Assembly (NCBI RefSeq): GCF_026151205.1
Contig: NC_087076.1
Span: 14,803,675 to 14,867,674, forward strand
DNA from: Bolinopsis microptera
Lineage: Eukaryota; Ctenophora; Tentaculata; Lobata; Bolinopsidae
DNA: 64,000 nucleotides
Reading direction: 5' to 3'
The notes under the pieces were generated by a model, which saw only the letters and a program-made list of their open reading frames with translations, did not search any database and was not told where the DNA came from. Of the stretch, positions 47,468 to 59,800 are shown piece by piece. Position numbers and translations under genes: made by a program. Each line of letters opens with the position of its first letter. Position 1 is the first letter of the stretch.

Positions 47468-49512
47468 CCTTGAATTGGTCCCTGTACCTCTGTCCGGGAC
47501 TGTTGGGACTTTTAGCTTTCGAGTTTTCGAGATCAACAAAATCTAACACCAATTCTAAAAAACAAGAAGATTAATTTTATTCGTTATAAATTTGACCTTT
47601 ATAGCTTTATGAATAGATTTACATAGCATGCTGCTTTAAAAACTCTTAACATATCACTGATTGGTAAAGTTGACGGCAAAGTCCCAATCACTGTGGTTAT
47701 ATCAAAATTCTTTATCCATGCTGCAAATTCTGCACTTGTTGTTTGTAAATATATGCACGCGTTTACCTAGCTACAATATGCATTGCGGTTGACTATTCTA
47801 CGGTTATTAAACTTCCTTAAAAAACATGATGAATTTTTTTTTGTTGATGAAAACAAAAATTAGACCCACATTTTAAAATACTTATTATTTCAATGATAAT
47901 GGTAACCATAGTTTCTCATGCTGAAATATTGCGGTTAGTCTTTATATGTTTATATTCAGAAATTAGTGATAGTAATGGTCACGCACAAATATAACGTGAT
48001 AAGGCTCCGTAGTATTATACTTATAGCTACGAATGGTTTTCCATGGTTCATGAGACATGATTTGTTGAAGGACATGTTCTATTGCATAAATTAAATGACT
48101 ATGAGCAAGTAGCATAAGCAGAATTCTATTTTATGCTTGTTATAAAGTGATTCATTGATTCCAGCAAGCTGTTTTGCTTAATAAATACTGGTGTTTAAAT
48201 AATAAATAAGTAGATAAGAATTGAATTTGATGTTAACATTGTCACAAAAATGCTGTGACGAAATTGACATTGCTTGCCCTATTTTGAAATTCATCATACC
48301 TCTATTAGAATTCAAAATAACTTTACCATCATACAATTTTCGATAAACTAGTTATTTTCCAATAAGGAGCAAACAGAGTTAAACTATTTTGTTTGTGACG
48401 AAATTAACCTATTTTCTACCATGTCACGATGTTTCAATTGTGACACTGTTAACATATTATTACCACATAATAATTTATGTGACTCATGGTTTGTGGTTGT
48501 AAAATAGTGTCGATTGATCCAGTACGTAATATAGGGTGTTCAAACTGGTATATTAATATTTGCTCAATTTCACACATGTTCTATGTTCACTGTTCAGATA
48601 TCATCAAGAGTATGCGACAAAGTAAACTTATTTGTGCCTTCTGTGTGTTATTTGCTGACCCAGCACTTCCAGGTCATCAAATAATCATACACAGTACACT
48701 ACTCAGCATTCCTTGTCACGGTGCCTCATATATTTTCTTAAATTTGTGACGGTGTAAACCTAGACGCACCATTTAACGATAAAAGTCGTCAAATATGTAG
48801 GTAATTGTCATATGTACCCATCCTATCAACTGGAGTGACTGGGACACTCGAAAATTTGGTCAAAAATGACAGCAAGGGGTCCATATTTACTCCGTTATAT
48901 GTTTATAGTGTGACAAGGTAAACATTTCCGTACCGGCCGTATTTAGGCGATATCTTATCATCTGATTAAGATATCGTTATAATTATATCATATATGATAA
49001 AGTCTGCCTAGAGGATGAAACGATTATCCTAACCATCAGGGCCAGGGGTTTAAATAATTTCATAGTGTGACAAATTCACTACACTGTGCCTTTTAATAGG
49101 ATAACTAATATTTACCAATATCCTCAAACTCAAATGAACGTGTCCATAATAACCGAACGCGATCCGAATAGAGATTCGGCGGAATGACAGGCTGAGCGCC
49201 GCCCAATAAATGTAATTAACAGGGTGAAAGATAAAAATTGACAGTTTTTGGAGTTCCAAATAGTTTCTGATTATTCTGATTTCTTGCGACAAATGATACT
49301 GCACTGTTAGGATAATTAACGACGTTTCAAAGTAACAACTTCTTATTCATCATCATGCTCAAATTATTTGTTATATAGTAGTGTTGAAAGTATTAAAACT
49401 TAAAAATAAAAAAATAAAAAAATAATATCGATTTTCAGGGTCACGAAATTCTCACCGAACCTCCACGCGGTGTGGCCTGGTTGGAACTAACGGAAGGTGT
49501 GCTCTCTGCGCC
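47468..49512. other. AT-rich spacer
   Basis: No supportable gene. An 87-codon plus frame at 48486 has no family features and is probably chance. A truncated mini-MITE end is at about 49170-49208. Confidence 0.45.
49170..49208 (+). mobile_element. partial mini-MITE end
   Basis: GATTCGGCGGAATGACAGGC followed by TGAGCGCCGCCCAATAA matches the right half of the 84-bp family with small changes (CAATAA for CAGTAA). The left half is not recognisable. Confidence 0.6.
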
Positions 49513-50017
49513 AGTGTGTAGTGTGTAGTGTGTAGTGTGTAGTGTGTAGTGTGTAGTGTGTAGTGTGTAGTGTGTAGTGTGTAGTGTGTAGTGTGTAGTG
49601 TGTAGTGTGTAGTGTGTAGTGTGTAGTGTGTAGTGTGTAGTGTGTAGTGTGTAGTGTGTAGTGTGTAGTGTGTAGTGTGTAGTGTGTAGTGTGTAGTGTG
49701 TAGTGTGTAGTGTGTAGTGTGTAGTGTGTAGTGTGTAGTGTGTAGTGTGTAGTGTGTAGTGTGTAGTGTGTAGTGTGTAGTGTGTAGTGTGTAGTGTGTA
49801 GTGTGTAGTGTGTAGTGTGTAGTGTGTAGTGTGTAGTGTGTAGTGTGTAGTGTGTAGTGTGTAGTGTGTAGTGTGTAGTGTGTAGTGTGTAGTGTGTAGT
49901 GTGTAGTGTGTAGTGTGTAGTGTGTAGTGTGTAGTGTGTAGTGTGTAGTGTGTAGTGTGTAGTGTGTAGTGTGTAGTGTGTAGTGTGTAGTGTGTTGTGT
50001 GTTGTGTGTAGTGTGTA
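49513..50017. repeat. TGTAGTG heptamer satellite, about 500 bp
   Basis: About 70 tandem copies of a 7-bp unit, very homogeneous, with two TGTTGTG variants at the right end. The minus strand gives a 207-codon open frame of HTTHYTL repeats purely because seven is not a multiple of three and no frame makes a stop. That frame is not a gene. Confidence 0.97.
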
Positions 50018-50374
50018 TGCCAGATCTGATTTCGTTGAGTATAGAGGTCGAAACTTGCCAACACGAACCTTCCTAGTATAGATGAACCAGGAACATAGCT
50101 TTAATAAAAGCTATTAAACCACCAGGGAATTCTCTTTCAACCTTCACTCATTCAGGTCCCCCATCGTTAATCGTTATAGTCACCCACCACAGAGCTAGCT
50201 AGGGATCCCATTAACGGATGTTACTCGTCTAAGACTAAATTTCTTCGAAGTAGCACTGGCAGTACGCGCGCCGCACGCTTTCTTCTCGAAATTGGAAATG
50301 CCGATGGCAAGTGCTTCGAAGTATTGCGCGCCGGGCCAGACCATGATTAACTTTAAGTATTAACAATGCAGTCA

Positions 50375-50402
50375 ATCTCTCTCTCTCTCTCTCTCTCTCT
50401 CT
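50375..50402. repeat. (CT)n microsatellite
   Basis: About 28 bp of CT dinucleotides immediately left of a dispersed GC-rich module. Confidence 0.9.
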
Positions 50403-50512
50403 TAACGGGTGATACTCTGTACTCGTAAAATATCTGTTCCATATATTGGACCGTCGACGAGTCCAACTCGGTGCGCGTCCTGGTAGGTTATAAACCTACA
50501 ATCTCTTTCTCT
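50403..50512. repeat. dispersed module shared with both foldback elements
   Basis: Carries TTAACGGGTGATACT, CGTAAAATATCTGTTCC, GACCGTCGACGAGTCCAACTC and GTCCTGGTAGGTTATAAACC. The same series is in the right foldback arm (about 41543-41643), mirrored in the left arm (about 38830-38935), and in part in the first foldback core (about 5776-5826). Confidence 0.75.
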
Positions 50513-50518
50513 CTCTGA

Positions 50519-50601
<83 letters not shown>

Positions 50602-50625
50602 ATCTCTATCTCTCTCTCTCTCAGA
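50513..50625. repeat. (CT)n microsatellite
   Basis: About 110 bp of CT dinucleotides with a few TTT and CTAT interruptions. It flanks the module on the other side. Confidence 0.93.
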
Positions 50626-50837
50626 TATTATTTACAGTCGATCTCAGATATTGCTCTAAAAGGGCCCTGACAGTTGCCGCGTAACGAATAACCAACTTCC
50701 ATCGCGGATGTATTTTCGGACGCTGATTTATAAGGTTGAAATGCTCCTCTGACGCGGACGAGATATTTGCGAAAATTGTCTCGATCACGTGATCATATGA
50801 CCGTATAATATATAAAAAAGTAATTAGTCTAATTTCT

Positions 50838-50925
50838 CGTTAGGGTTAGGGTTAAGGGTTGTAGCGCAATGCGCTACTGTGCCGCGCCGAACTGAGATGA
50901 ATTGACATCGTCAATTAAAATAAGT
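50838..50925. repeat. TTAGGG-like tract joined to a foldback module
   Basis: GTTAGGGTTAGGGTTAAGGG is followed by GCGCTACTGTGCCGCGCCG and GATGAATTGACATCGTCAAT. The latter two also occur in both arms of the 37.6-43.9 kb foldback (about 37970-38080; 43480-43590). Confidence 0.7.
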
Positions 50926-51576
50926 TATAATACAAGTATAAAGTGGCAACAGACAAGTGCAATTATGAATTAAGCATGTTATTTACAGCTCCCCTAAATA
51001 CACCTTTGGTTGACGAATGTGGAATGTAACTCGTCTAAATTTGTTCGAAGGAGCGCGCGCGCCGCTTTCTTCTCGAGGAAAGTGCTACGAAGTAAGCGCG
51101 CGCAGAGCTGGTCCATTAACAATGGACTACACTTTTGGTAAATAATTACAAATTAGGTAATTTGGCAGTAGAGTCAGCTAGGATCCACAAAATTGCATAC
51201 TAAATATTTTATTATTTCATCCAATGTGTACCACTAAAAAGAACTCACAATCAAGAAGGAACTCTTGACCTCGTGATAACGACCAAAGTCTTTAAATTAA
51301 AGACTTCTATCAACATTGTGGAATCTGGGACTAGATCAGATCATTTTCTTGTTAAATTTGTAGTGTCTGTGAGACTGAAGACCTCTTTGGATGATACTGT
51401 ACTAGGGTGATGAACTATCGTGATTTTAAAAGTATTGTGGTTGAGGATTTTTAAGCAAATATTTTGGTTTCTGATCTCTGTAAAAGAGATGCTTGGTGCT
51501 CTGAGAGTCTTGATGAGTCAGTTAAGATGTACAATAGTATTCTATTGGAACTTATGGACATTGGACAAACATTGTT

Positions 51577-51658
51577 TTACCTGGGGACCTCAGGCTATCA
51601 TGTTCATAAATATAGAATAGAGATTAGGCGGAATGACAGGCTGAGCGCGGCCCAGTAA
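51577..51658 (+). mobile_element. 82-bp mini-MITE inserted in the LINE
   Basis: TTACCTGGGGACCTCAGGCT to GCGCGGCCCAGTAA, same family as 41770-41853. The flanking octamers ACATTGTT and GCATTGTC match at six positions, an aged 8-bp target duplication. Removing the element and one octamer rejoins the RT linker (LLELMD...KHCPVISKDMKS), so insertion postdates the LINE. Confidence 0.82.
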
Positions 51659-53160
51659 GCATTGTCCTGTGATCAGTAAGGATATGAAGAGTGAAGACAA
51701 AGGTAAACCTTGGATCGATCAGGATCTGAAAGCTTTACAGAGGCAGAGGAGAGCAGCTGAGAGAGCCTGGAGGAAAGGCAAGGGACAAAAGGATATTTTG
51801 GTCAACCTCAGGAACAAATTTATTGTCATTGAGCGACAGAAGAGGATTACTTACAATAGAAAAGCCCTCTTAGCCTCTGCGGGAGACACGAAGGCTCTGT
51901 ACAAGAAAGTTTATAGACTCACGGGTGAAACTACCCAAGAAAGGCCACATGGTAATGACACTAAAAAACTTGCAGAAAGTTTTAAAGTTTTCTTTGCTGA
52001 TAAAGTGAATGATATCAGACTTGGGATAGAAGAAGAAGGAAGTCATATCGGAGGGAACTTGTCATCGTCAGAGAATCTTGAAAGCACCTATTCAGGGCCA
52101 TCATTTGATAAATTTCACTCCATCACTAGGCAGCACCTGTTACACACCATTTCTAAGATGTCTAACAAGTTTTGTAGTCTTGACCCTATTCCAACTTTCA
52201 TGTTGAAGAAATGCTCTCAGGAGTTGGCACCGATCCTCCTGCACATAATAAACGGTTCTATGTTGCAAGGTGTGTTTCCAGCCGAGATGAAGACTGCACT
52301 GGTCAAGCCCACTATCAAGAAGAAGAATGCTGATCCAGATATTCTGAAGAATTACAGACCAGTCTCAAATCTTGTAGTTATGTCTAAAGTAACTGATTGA
52401 AAAGATTGTACTTGAGCAGTTGAACAATCACTTACATTTAAACAGTCTGCATTGCCTAGTTCAGTCTGGATACAGAGCGAACCACAGTTGTGAAACCCTG
52501 ATGGTCAGGATGGCAGACGATATTCTTAAGGAAGTGCAGAAGAACAACATTGTGATTGTAGTCCTACTTGATCTCTCTGCTGCTTTCGACACGATTGATC
52601 ATACAATCCTTCTTAAGAAGCTGGCAAAAGATTTTGGTATTAAGGACTCTGCATTGAAATGGTTTAGTTCATACCTCTCAGGCAGGTTTTTCAAGGTTAA
52701 GGTAGATGACTCATTATCTGACTTCCTGTGTCTGTTGTTTGGGGTACCCCAGGGCTCTCTATTGGGACCTATCCTGTTCATCTTATACACAAAAACAGCA
52801 TGCAACCTTCTTATGAAGATACCGGCAGTATCGAGATAGCCCGACCACTGGTCCGCGGACCACTGTCCGCGGACCACTGTCTGCGGACCACTGTATGCGG
52901 ACCACTGTCTACCAGATCATATTACTGTATAATAACAGTATCCCCTGAATCAAGCAACAGGTGTTTGTGAATAGTTGATTGGTTACCAGATCATATGAAT
53001 GGTATGTATGGTATCTTGGATGCAATTAGTTACGACTGGCATAATTAATTGTAGCGTAGTAAATTACTGGATCAAACTATTGATTACGATTATTCTCGGA
53101 TATAATTAGTTACGAATAATATTGATTGCTCAATGAAATAAATGATTACGATTAAAATGT

Positions 53161-53170
53161 GGTATATAAG
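53161..53170 (+). promoter_or_regulatory. TATA-like box of the Merlin transposase
   Basis: GGTATATAAG lies about 70 bp upstream of the transposase ATG at 53232. Confidence 0.4.
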
Positions 53171-53231
53171 TCGTTCGTTTTTGGTGAAGTATTATCAGTT
53201 GCCATCATCAACAACTATTCCAATTCCTGAC

Positions 53232-53621
53232 ATGGTACTCTTCTGTCTAATGGACGAAATTAATGGACCCACCGCCTCCCTAGAGAATGCTCGAGACTTC
53301 CTATTCCAGAAAAACCTCCTAAAGAGCTCCATGTCCTGTCCTGGGTGTAATGCATCTATGTCCCTGGTTCCCTGCTCGTCCTCGAAGTCTCCAGATGGAC
53401 TGATATGGCGCTGCTCCCCCTGCAAGAAGTACAAGAATATTAAAACAGACAGCGTCCTCTCTGGACAGAAGCTCGCTCTCAAGACCTTCATACAACTGCT
53501 GTTCTGTTTGAGTATAAAAGGACTAGCTGGCATTGCGGTATCACAGATGACTGGACTTTCTGAAAACGCGGTGTCTGACTGGAAGATATTCATCCACACT
53601 CGAATCGCTGATGAGAGGTGA
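53232..53621 (+). CDS. N-terminal fragment of a Merlin/ISXO2-type transposase
   Basis: From ATG 53232 (MVLFCLMDEINGPTASLENA) to a TGA at 53619, 129 aa. It has a zinc ribbon CPGCNAS...WRCSPCKKYKNIKTDSVL, followed by the helix-turn-helix-like LSIKGLAGIAVSQMTGLSEN, DW block that precedes the DDE domain in IS1595/ISXO2-Merlin transposases. The frame ends at a GAGAG|GTGAGA sequence that could be a donor, but no DDE-coding exon exists in the rest of the element. By itself it may bind DNA but cannot catalyse transposition. Confidence 0.75.
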   Translation: MVLFCLMDEINGPTASLENARDFLFQKNLLKSSMSCPGCNASMSLVPCSSSKSPDGLIWRCSPCKKYKNIKTDSVLSGQKLALKTFIQLLFCLSIKGLAGIAVSQMTGLSENAVSDWKIFIHTRIADER

Positions 53622-54172
53622 GACAGGTTTGCAGATAGGGTCGCAGGGTAGGGCTGAGTTCATCCGTTTCGTTTTCTCTGAGACCATAGTTGTAGTTGTT
53701 CAAGAAGGAGTTGATGATAGAAATGATTGATGCAGTCTGATAATAGTTATTCTTTATATATTGCATGATGTGAACTGATCTCGTAAGGTTGCTTAATCGT
53801 TTAATAAGCCTTGACACCACCGCTGATTGGAATTCGCGTGCGATGATGTGAACCCTGCTTGATTCAGGGGATGATGTGAACCCTGCTTGATTCAGGGGAT
53901 ACTGTTATTATACAGTAATATGATCTGATAGACAGTGGTCCGCAGACAGTGGTCCGCAGACAGTGGTCCGCGGACAGTGGTCCGCGGACCAGTGGTCGGG
54001 CTATCTCGATACTGCCAAGATACCTAAGTTCTCTAAATTGAAGGCAACTAGCAGGCGGTTCAGCAACTATGCACCTGAATCATGGAATTCTCTCCCTCTT
54101 AATGTCCGTAACATCGATAATATTGTCTCTTTTAAGGGTAAGTTAAAGAACTATTTGTATGATCAGCTATAG

Positions 54173-54986
54173 CCTGGTTAAGCTATTTTTTGTGGCTTTT
54201 AGTCTTTTTTTGTGTTATTTTTTGTTTCCGAGTATCCACTTCTTGTTTTTCTGGTTTTTATCGGTGTGTCAATAAAATCAATTATGTAATATGTATACTT
54301 TAACCATTTTTTGCGACAGTTAATCTGATATTATCTCTTTAACATTATTTAGTATTTTTTGATTTATGAGACCCGTGTTTTGTTTTTAACTTTCTGCTCC
54401 GAGGATTTCTTGCCGAAGATCAACAATACTGTGATACCATGCTATTTCGGATTTCCATCTAGGATTGCCTATCATTCAGTGCAGGCGAAGAATACAATTG
54501 CATCTACTGACAGTTTGTTTTTTATCAATGTTGATGGGGTGTCTGTCGGGTTAGGACCTGGATGGTCCCTCAAGCAATCCCCTATACGTGGTTTTTTACA
54601 TCTAGATTTTGAAATATGGCTACCAGCAGGGATATGATCCATATCTTATATATTCTATATCTCTTGTGTCAAAATAAATATGGCCAACCTCCCCACTAGT
54701 ACCCAGATCTTTGGTTCTATAATAAATTAAGATTGGCTGCCATTCAGGGAGACAATTGTGTGGTGACTGGAAAAAGGACGTAAGATGACCACTCCTTGAA
54801 CTGAAGAAGAAGGGTTTGTGGCTTGAATCTCTATTATAGTTTTACAATTTCGATCTTACGGTCAATAATCTGTCCATGAATGCATGTGTATTTTAGTAGT
54901 TTAAAATCTGATGAAGATGGACAATTGACAATTGTTTCACAAGATGTTGCAACTTTCCAGTTATGAAATTCAGGAGAAAAGATGTA
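54173..54986. other. LINE 3' flank and spacer
   Basis: Probably includes the LINE 3' UTR (T-rich, ending near TCAATAAAATCAATTATG at about 54270). A 92-codon plus frame at 54359 has no family features. Confidence 0.4.
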
Positions 54987-55247
54987 CAGTCAAACCTCTC
55001 TATAATTGGCCTCTCTATACCGGGTACCTCGATATGCCAAGCCTCTTCTTTTCCCGCAAACTTTAAGATAATTAGCTCGTTTTGTGCGAGAAATGTGACT
55101 TATCATAGCTCATATAACATGCTTGACAGGTTATTTGCGAGGTTACAGATACTGGGGTTGGGATCATGTGAACCTCTCTATAATGGATTTTTTTCTATAC
55201 CGTGCACTTTTCTAATCCCGAGATGCCTGGTAATAGAGGTTTGACTG
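54987..55247. mobile_element. pogo/Tigger-like MITE, 261 bp
   Basis: Begins CAGTCAAACCTCTCTATAAT and ends GGTAATAGAGGTTTGACTG, with TA on both sides (54985-54986, 55248-55249). Internal copies of CCTCTCTATAATGG and CTCTATACCG are typical of this terminal-repeat type. No transposase. Confidence 0.85.
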
Positions 55248-55947
55248 TAAAACCAGATATATTTACAGGCGCTTCAAAAGATGGATAATTGTTGGGGCAT
55301 CAATTTTCACGAATTCAAAAATAAAGAAATTGCGTAAATAACCCTGTGGAAATTAATGATTTTACAGTAACAATAGAGTTCTCGAGGTTGAGCATCAATA
55401 AAAATCTAAGTATAATTACTCTACTAATGTAGATTTACCGAATACTGATAATTGAATTCTTATTGGGAACATGACTGATGACTTCAACTGATGATAGAGC
55501 AAGAGTTGCTTGGTGTCAGACTTTCAGTCCATCTCACTATTAAAATATGTTATGTATAGTAGAAATAAAGGTATACAATTAGTAATACTAGCATTTTATC
55601 TAACACCTTTGAACTGTGTCTGACCAGACCTGCCCAAATATAGCATCACAAATAAAGTTATTAGCATGAGCATCAGGGTTTCCTCTTTTAATGAAAGTTT
55701 AACAGACTGTTACTTGGCAGTACACTCATTGATAGCAACAATCATAATAGATATTTATCAATTTTTTGATAGGAATGAGGGGTAGAGCTAATCTCCAGAT
55801 CTCTAGGTCTTCCCACTCTAAACTAAACCTAGTCAAATCAGAAAGGAGACATAAAGTCAAGCTTAACCATGACGTTTGCTAGGATGATTACTCCTCCACT
55901 CCTCTTTAGAAAACACCATAAGATCTGTTTCCACATAGAGCTACCGT

Positions 55948-56622
55948 ACATCCCTCCACCCTCTACCTCAACCCTCTACCTCCACCCTCTATCTCCACCC
56001 TCTACCTCCACCCTCTACTTCCACCCTCTACCTCCACCCTCTACTTCCACCCTCTACCTCCACCCTCTACTTCCACCCTCTACCTCCACCCTCTACCTCC
56101 ACCTTCTACCTCCAGTCTCCACCCTCAACGTCCACCCTCTACTTCCACCCTCAACCTCCACCTCCACCCTCTACTTCCGGTTTCCACCCTCAACTTCCAC
56201 CTCCACCCTCTACCTCCACCCTCTACCTCTACCTCTACCTCCCCCTCTACCTCCCCCTCTACCTCCACCCTCTACCTCTACCTCTACCTCCCCCTCTACC
56301 TCCACCCTCTACCTCCACCCTCTACTTCCACCCTCTACCTCCACCCTCTACTTCCACCCTCTACCTCCACCCTCTACCTCCACACTCTACCTCCACCCTC
56401 TACCTCCACACTCTACCTCCACCTTCTACCTCCAGTCTCCACCCTCTACCTCCACCCTCAACTTCCACCTTAACTTTCACCGTCAACCTTCACCCTCTAC
56501 TTCCACCCTCAACTTCCACCTCGACTCTCTACCTCGACCCTCTACCTCCATCCTCAACTTCCACCTCCACCCTCTACCTCCACCCTATACCTCCACCCTC
56601 TACATCCACCCTCTCCCACAAA
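55948..56622. repeat. 13-bp minisatellite (CCTCTACCTCCAC)
   Basis: About 670 bp of a 13-bp pyrimidine-rich unit with variants, ending about 190 bp before the Ras start codon. A 254-codon open frame of STSTLYLHPLPPP repeats crosses it. It arises from the repeat, because 13 is not a multiple of three, and is not a gene. Confidence 0.95.
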
Positions 56623-56812
56623 CCTTATATTAATATAGACTGTACACTGCTGGTATGATACTCAACAGTTGTCCGCTGCATTAATTTGATGAAAAGTTTT
56701 ATGTGAGTGCAAGATGTTATGTAACTGCATTACATATTTACACTGTTAAATGTACAATATTTTTCGCGGAATAACTTGACTTTGTTGTAGGATGTTATTA
56801 GAATAGGATGGT

Positions 56813-59800
56813 ATGACGGAAATAGAAAATCACAGACTAGTGGTTGTGGGTGGCGGGGGAGTGGGTAAAAGTGCGCTTACTATCCAGTTCATACAACGCC
56901 ACTTCGTAGAGGACTATGATCCCACTATTGAGGACTGGTTTGTACTTTACAGTTTCTTTTATCCTTATTTTTCTTGATATACATATCCAGTAATGTTGGT
57001 GATTGTGAGTAATGAAAAGTAATATAGTGAGTGTCAGTAATGGTGTGAGCAAATAAAATGGTGTTTAGTAAGGTGAAGTTTTGTACACTAACATCACACT
57101 GTATTGTTTTCAGCTACAGGAAACAGACGCGCGTGGACAACAAAGTAGCTATTTTAGACAGTAAGTTTTTAACTAGTTAAAGCAGTGTAAATACCTCACA
57201 CTGGCACTATACCCATTAGTGCACTTTATCTGCTCCGGAGCCTATCTCCGGTGCGTAACTTGTAAAACATACAAGTTGCAAACTTTTTGACAGCAAAGCC
57301 ATACTTTTTCTTTATTATGCACATTTTTATGTATTTTATTAAGTATTTATGACAGCAATACTCGTCATGTTGACACTGTGCCGAACAGTCCCTCACTCTG
57401 GTACTCTCTTACCAGCTTCGCAAACCTCTCAACTTATTTTCTCGTCTTCTATCTTTCAACTATCAGATTTTCTTATTTTGACACATTACTTCTCAACTTT
57501 TATTTTGTATCCTCTTAATTTCACCAACATCTTGAATCCTCGCAACCTCACATTAGCTTTACATCTCACCCACCCCCTAAATTTACACTCTCTGAACTTT
57601 ACATTACCTTTGATTCTCCCTATTATGCATATTATGATAATATGATATGTTGCGCTGTGAAAATTTATCACATTAACCATAACTTAATCCCAGTAAATCT
57701 AACTGAACATAACATTAATCATTTATATTTCTAATCATTTATATTTCAGTTCTGGATACTGCCGGACAAGAGGTGAGTTCTTTGTGAGTTGTGAAGGGTT
57801 TTTGAGTAATGTTCCAAGTTGGCACAGTGCCAACCCACCAACACACGAGAACCGTACACAATTCCTGTGCACCCCTTGGCCTTCATATACGACGCTATTT
57901 TAGCTTTGAGTAATAACTTAACATTGAGTTGGTCAGTATATTATTTAAATGTGAGAGGTCTGGCAAAGGAAATTCTGAAGAATATTCAAAACGTTTAGTT
58001 TCCACTAAGTGTAAGGGAAAGACTGTAGGATATCAATAAATTGGCGGCAAATCTGTCAATAATTGCTATTTTTATCCGTAGGAGGAGGATACACAAGGGG
58101 TAATTACTTTGAATACACATTTGCAGTAATCCTGAAATAATTTTAACCAAAATCGATCCCAATTATTTACAAATATGAAGGAATAATTCAGAAATGTTAT
58201 GCTAGTCTAAAAATAAATCAAATTTTCTTGATTTTTATTTTGTGGTCCTATTGCATTATGCAGTGCCCACTGGCCAGTATTTGAGTGGAATTCTGGGCTC
58301 TTATAGTGGCTGAATGTAGTTCATTCACAGAGAGAATTGCATGGATTGCACTTGCTGTGGCAGTAAACTTGGTAGGGTCTAGAGTTTTATTGGAGAGCAC
58401 ACCGGCTAGGTCAGTGATGTTTTGGGGATGATTGAAGTTAAATTTGTCCTTAACTGAGGAGTAAACCGAACAGTCAGCTAAGCCCTTTGATGAAGAAGCA
58501 GTAAGTGCACCATCGATCTTATCTTGGTACGAAGGGGGTTATGAAGGTTGTGCCAGCTGATACGAAACCATGTTAAGCTTTTTCAAACATCAGGGAACAT
58601 CAGCATAATTTGTTCGTGAAACGAAGCAGAGAGTAACTCATTTTTGGTGCTTTCAAGGCCACTATATGAATCTGTTGCAAGTCACCTTATTGTATACCTT
58701 GTCAGTGTCACTAACTTAATTTTTTCACGTAACTTGTCAGTGGTAATTAATAATTATACTTACCAGGAGTTCAGTGCCATGAGAGAGCAGTACATGAGAG
58801 CGGGAGATGGTTTCCTTCTTCTCTTCTCCATTTCAGACCAGCGCAGTTTTGAGGAGGTCCAGATTTTCAATACTCAGATATTGAGAGTTCATGACGTGTG
58901 AGTAAACTTCTTACTTTCGACTTTCTACGTCCTACACTGTACACTTGTATATGTATAGTAGTAGGGTTAGAAATTAAAATTAGAAATTAAATTTTAAAAC
59001 AGGCGGTTGTACAATGTACAAATATTTTGAAATAAAGATTTTTTCCGTTCACCCTTTTGTAAAAAGGCAATAGTGAAAGGTTATGAATGGACGTTTTTGC
59101 AGAAAAACGTGGATTTTGGAGATAGCAGTAGGTGGGTTTAAATATGGTGTCATTCCGTCCGTTACCATGACAACTAGCGCGCAGTGCAGCTCGCGAGTAT
59201 TGCTTGCGGAGATGTGATGTATTTAGCTAGCCTGTCAATGAATGCGCGGCGCCGGGCGCGAGTGTATTTTAATGTTTACTATGCAATGTATAGTATTAGG
59301 TTTTAAGCCCAATTTGTACGTGGCAAGCGTAGTATAGTGTACTAATGTGTATCAATATTATTATTATGAAGTGAGCTGATTGGAACTTATAATTATAGTT
59401 ATAGTGAACGGAAATCTAGCGTCCGCCAAAACGAAACAACGGGCGCAATTCTTGTTTATATTACAATTTGGGATTCCCAATATTCTTTTGATTAATTTGA
59501 TTTTGATTTAGCCGTAGTACACTGAGATCAGCTTCGGTTTCAAATAAAGGTCAGTTTCTCTGCTTCTAAGTTGCACCTCCTAAGCTGCTATGGTCTGTGT
59601 CGGACCGTGCTACACAGTTTTATGACTATAAGAATTCAGTAACCTTGTCACGAGAACTGTGCTTTCTTAGTAATGAGACTTTGTTATCAAGCTCCTTTGC
59701 TGTGCAATCCAATGATACTCTAGTTGAGATCATGAGATGTGACGCATTTTGATTAATCACTGCATACATGAGATGTGTCAATAAGCAATACTCAATCTGA

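Larger units (their letters stand above)
52824..54016 (+). mobile_element. Merlin-like (IS1016/IS1595-related) DNA transposon, 1193 bp, deleted
   Basis: Inverted ends GGCAGTATCGAGATAGCCCG (52824) and its complement ending at 54016, each followed by iterated CAGTGGTCCGCGGAC blocks. It is flanked by an exact 8-bp duplication AAGATACC (52816-52823, 54017-54024), the size expected for Merlin. The interior encodes only the N-terminal part of the transposase (separate entry). The DDE domain is missing, so the copy is non-autonomous. Confidence 0.85.
51190..54172 (+). mobile_element. dead LINE of the EEP-endonuclease/CR1-L2-like type, interrupted twice
   Basis: Pieces in order: an endonuclease C-terminus (about 51207-51413: GTLDLVITTKVFKL, then SDHFLVKF); the RT linker and fingers (51669-52400: WIDQDLKALQRQRRAAERAW, then NYRPVSNL); after a stop and frameshift, the RT palm (about 52420-52800: LLDLSAAFDTIDH, FGVPQGSLLGPILF); and, after a DNA-transposon insertion, the conserved C-terminus (54017-54172: RRFSNYAPESWNSLPLNVRN, then LKNYLYDQL and stop). 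The FADD catalytic box and the thumb are missing between 52800 and 54017, so an internal deletion preceded the transposon insertion. A mini-MITE splits the linker at 51577. The clade assignment is approximate. Confidence 0.85.

Noticed and set aside
49441-50064. 207-codon minus-strand frame of HTTHYTL repeats
   Set aside because: Produced by the 7-bp satellite; no stop arises because of the unit sequence. Not a gene.
55869-56633. 254-codon plus-strand Pro/Ser/Thr-rich frame
   Set aside because: Translation of the 13-bp minisatellite; no start context or family.
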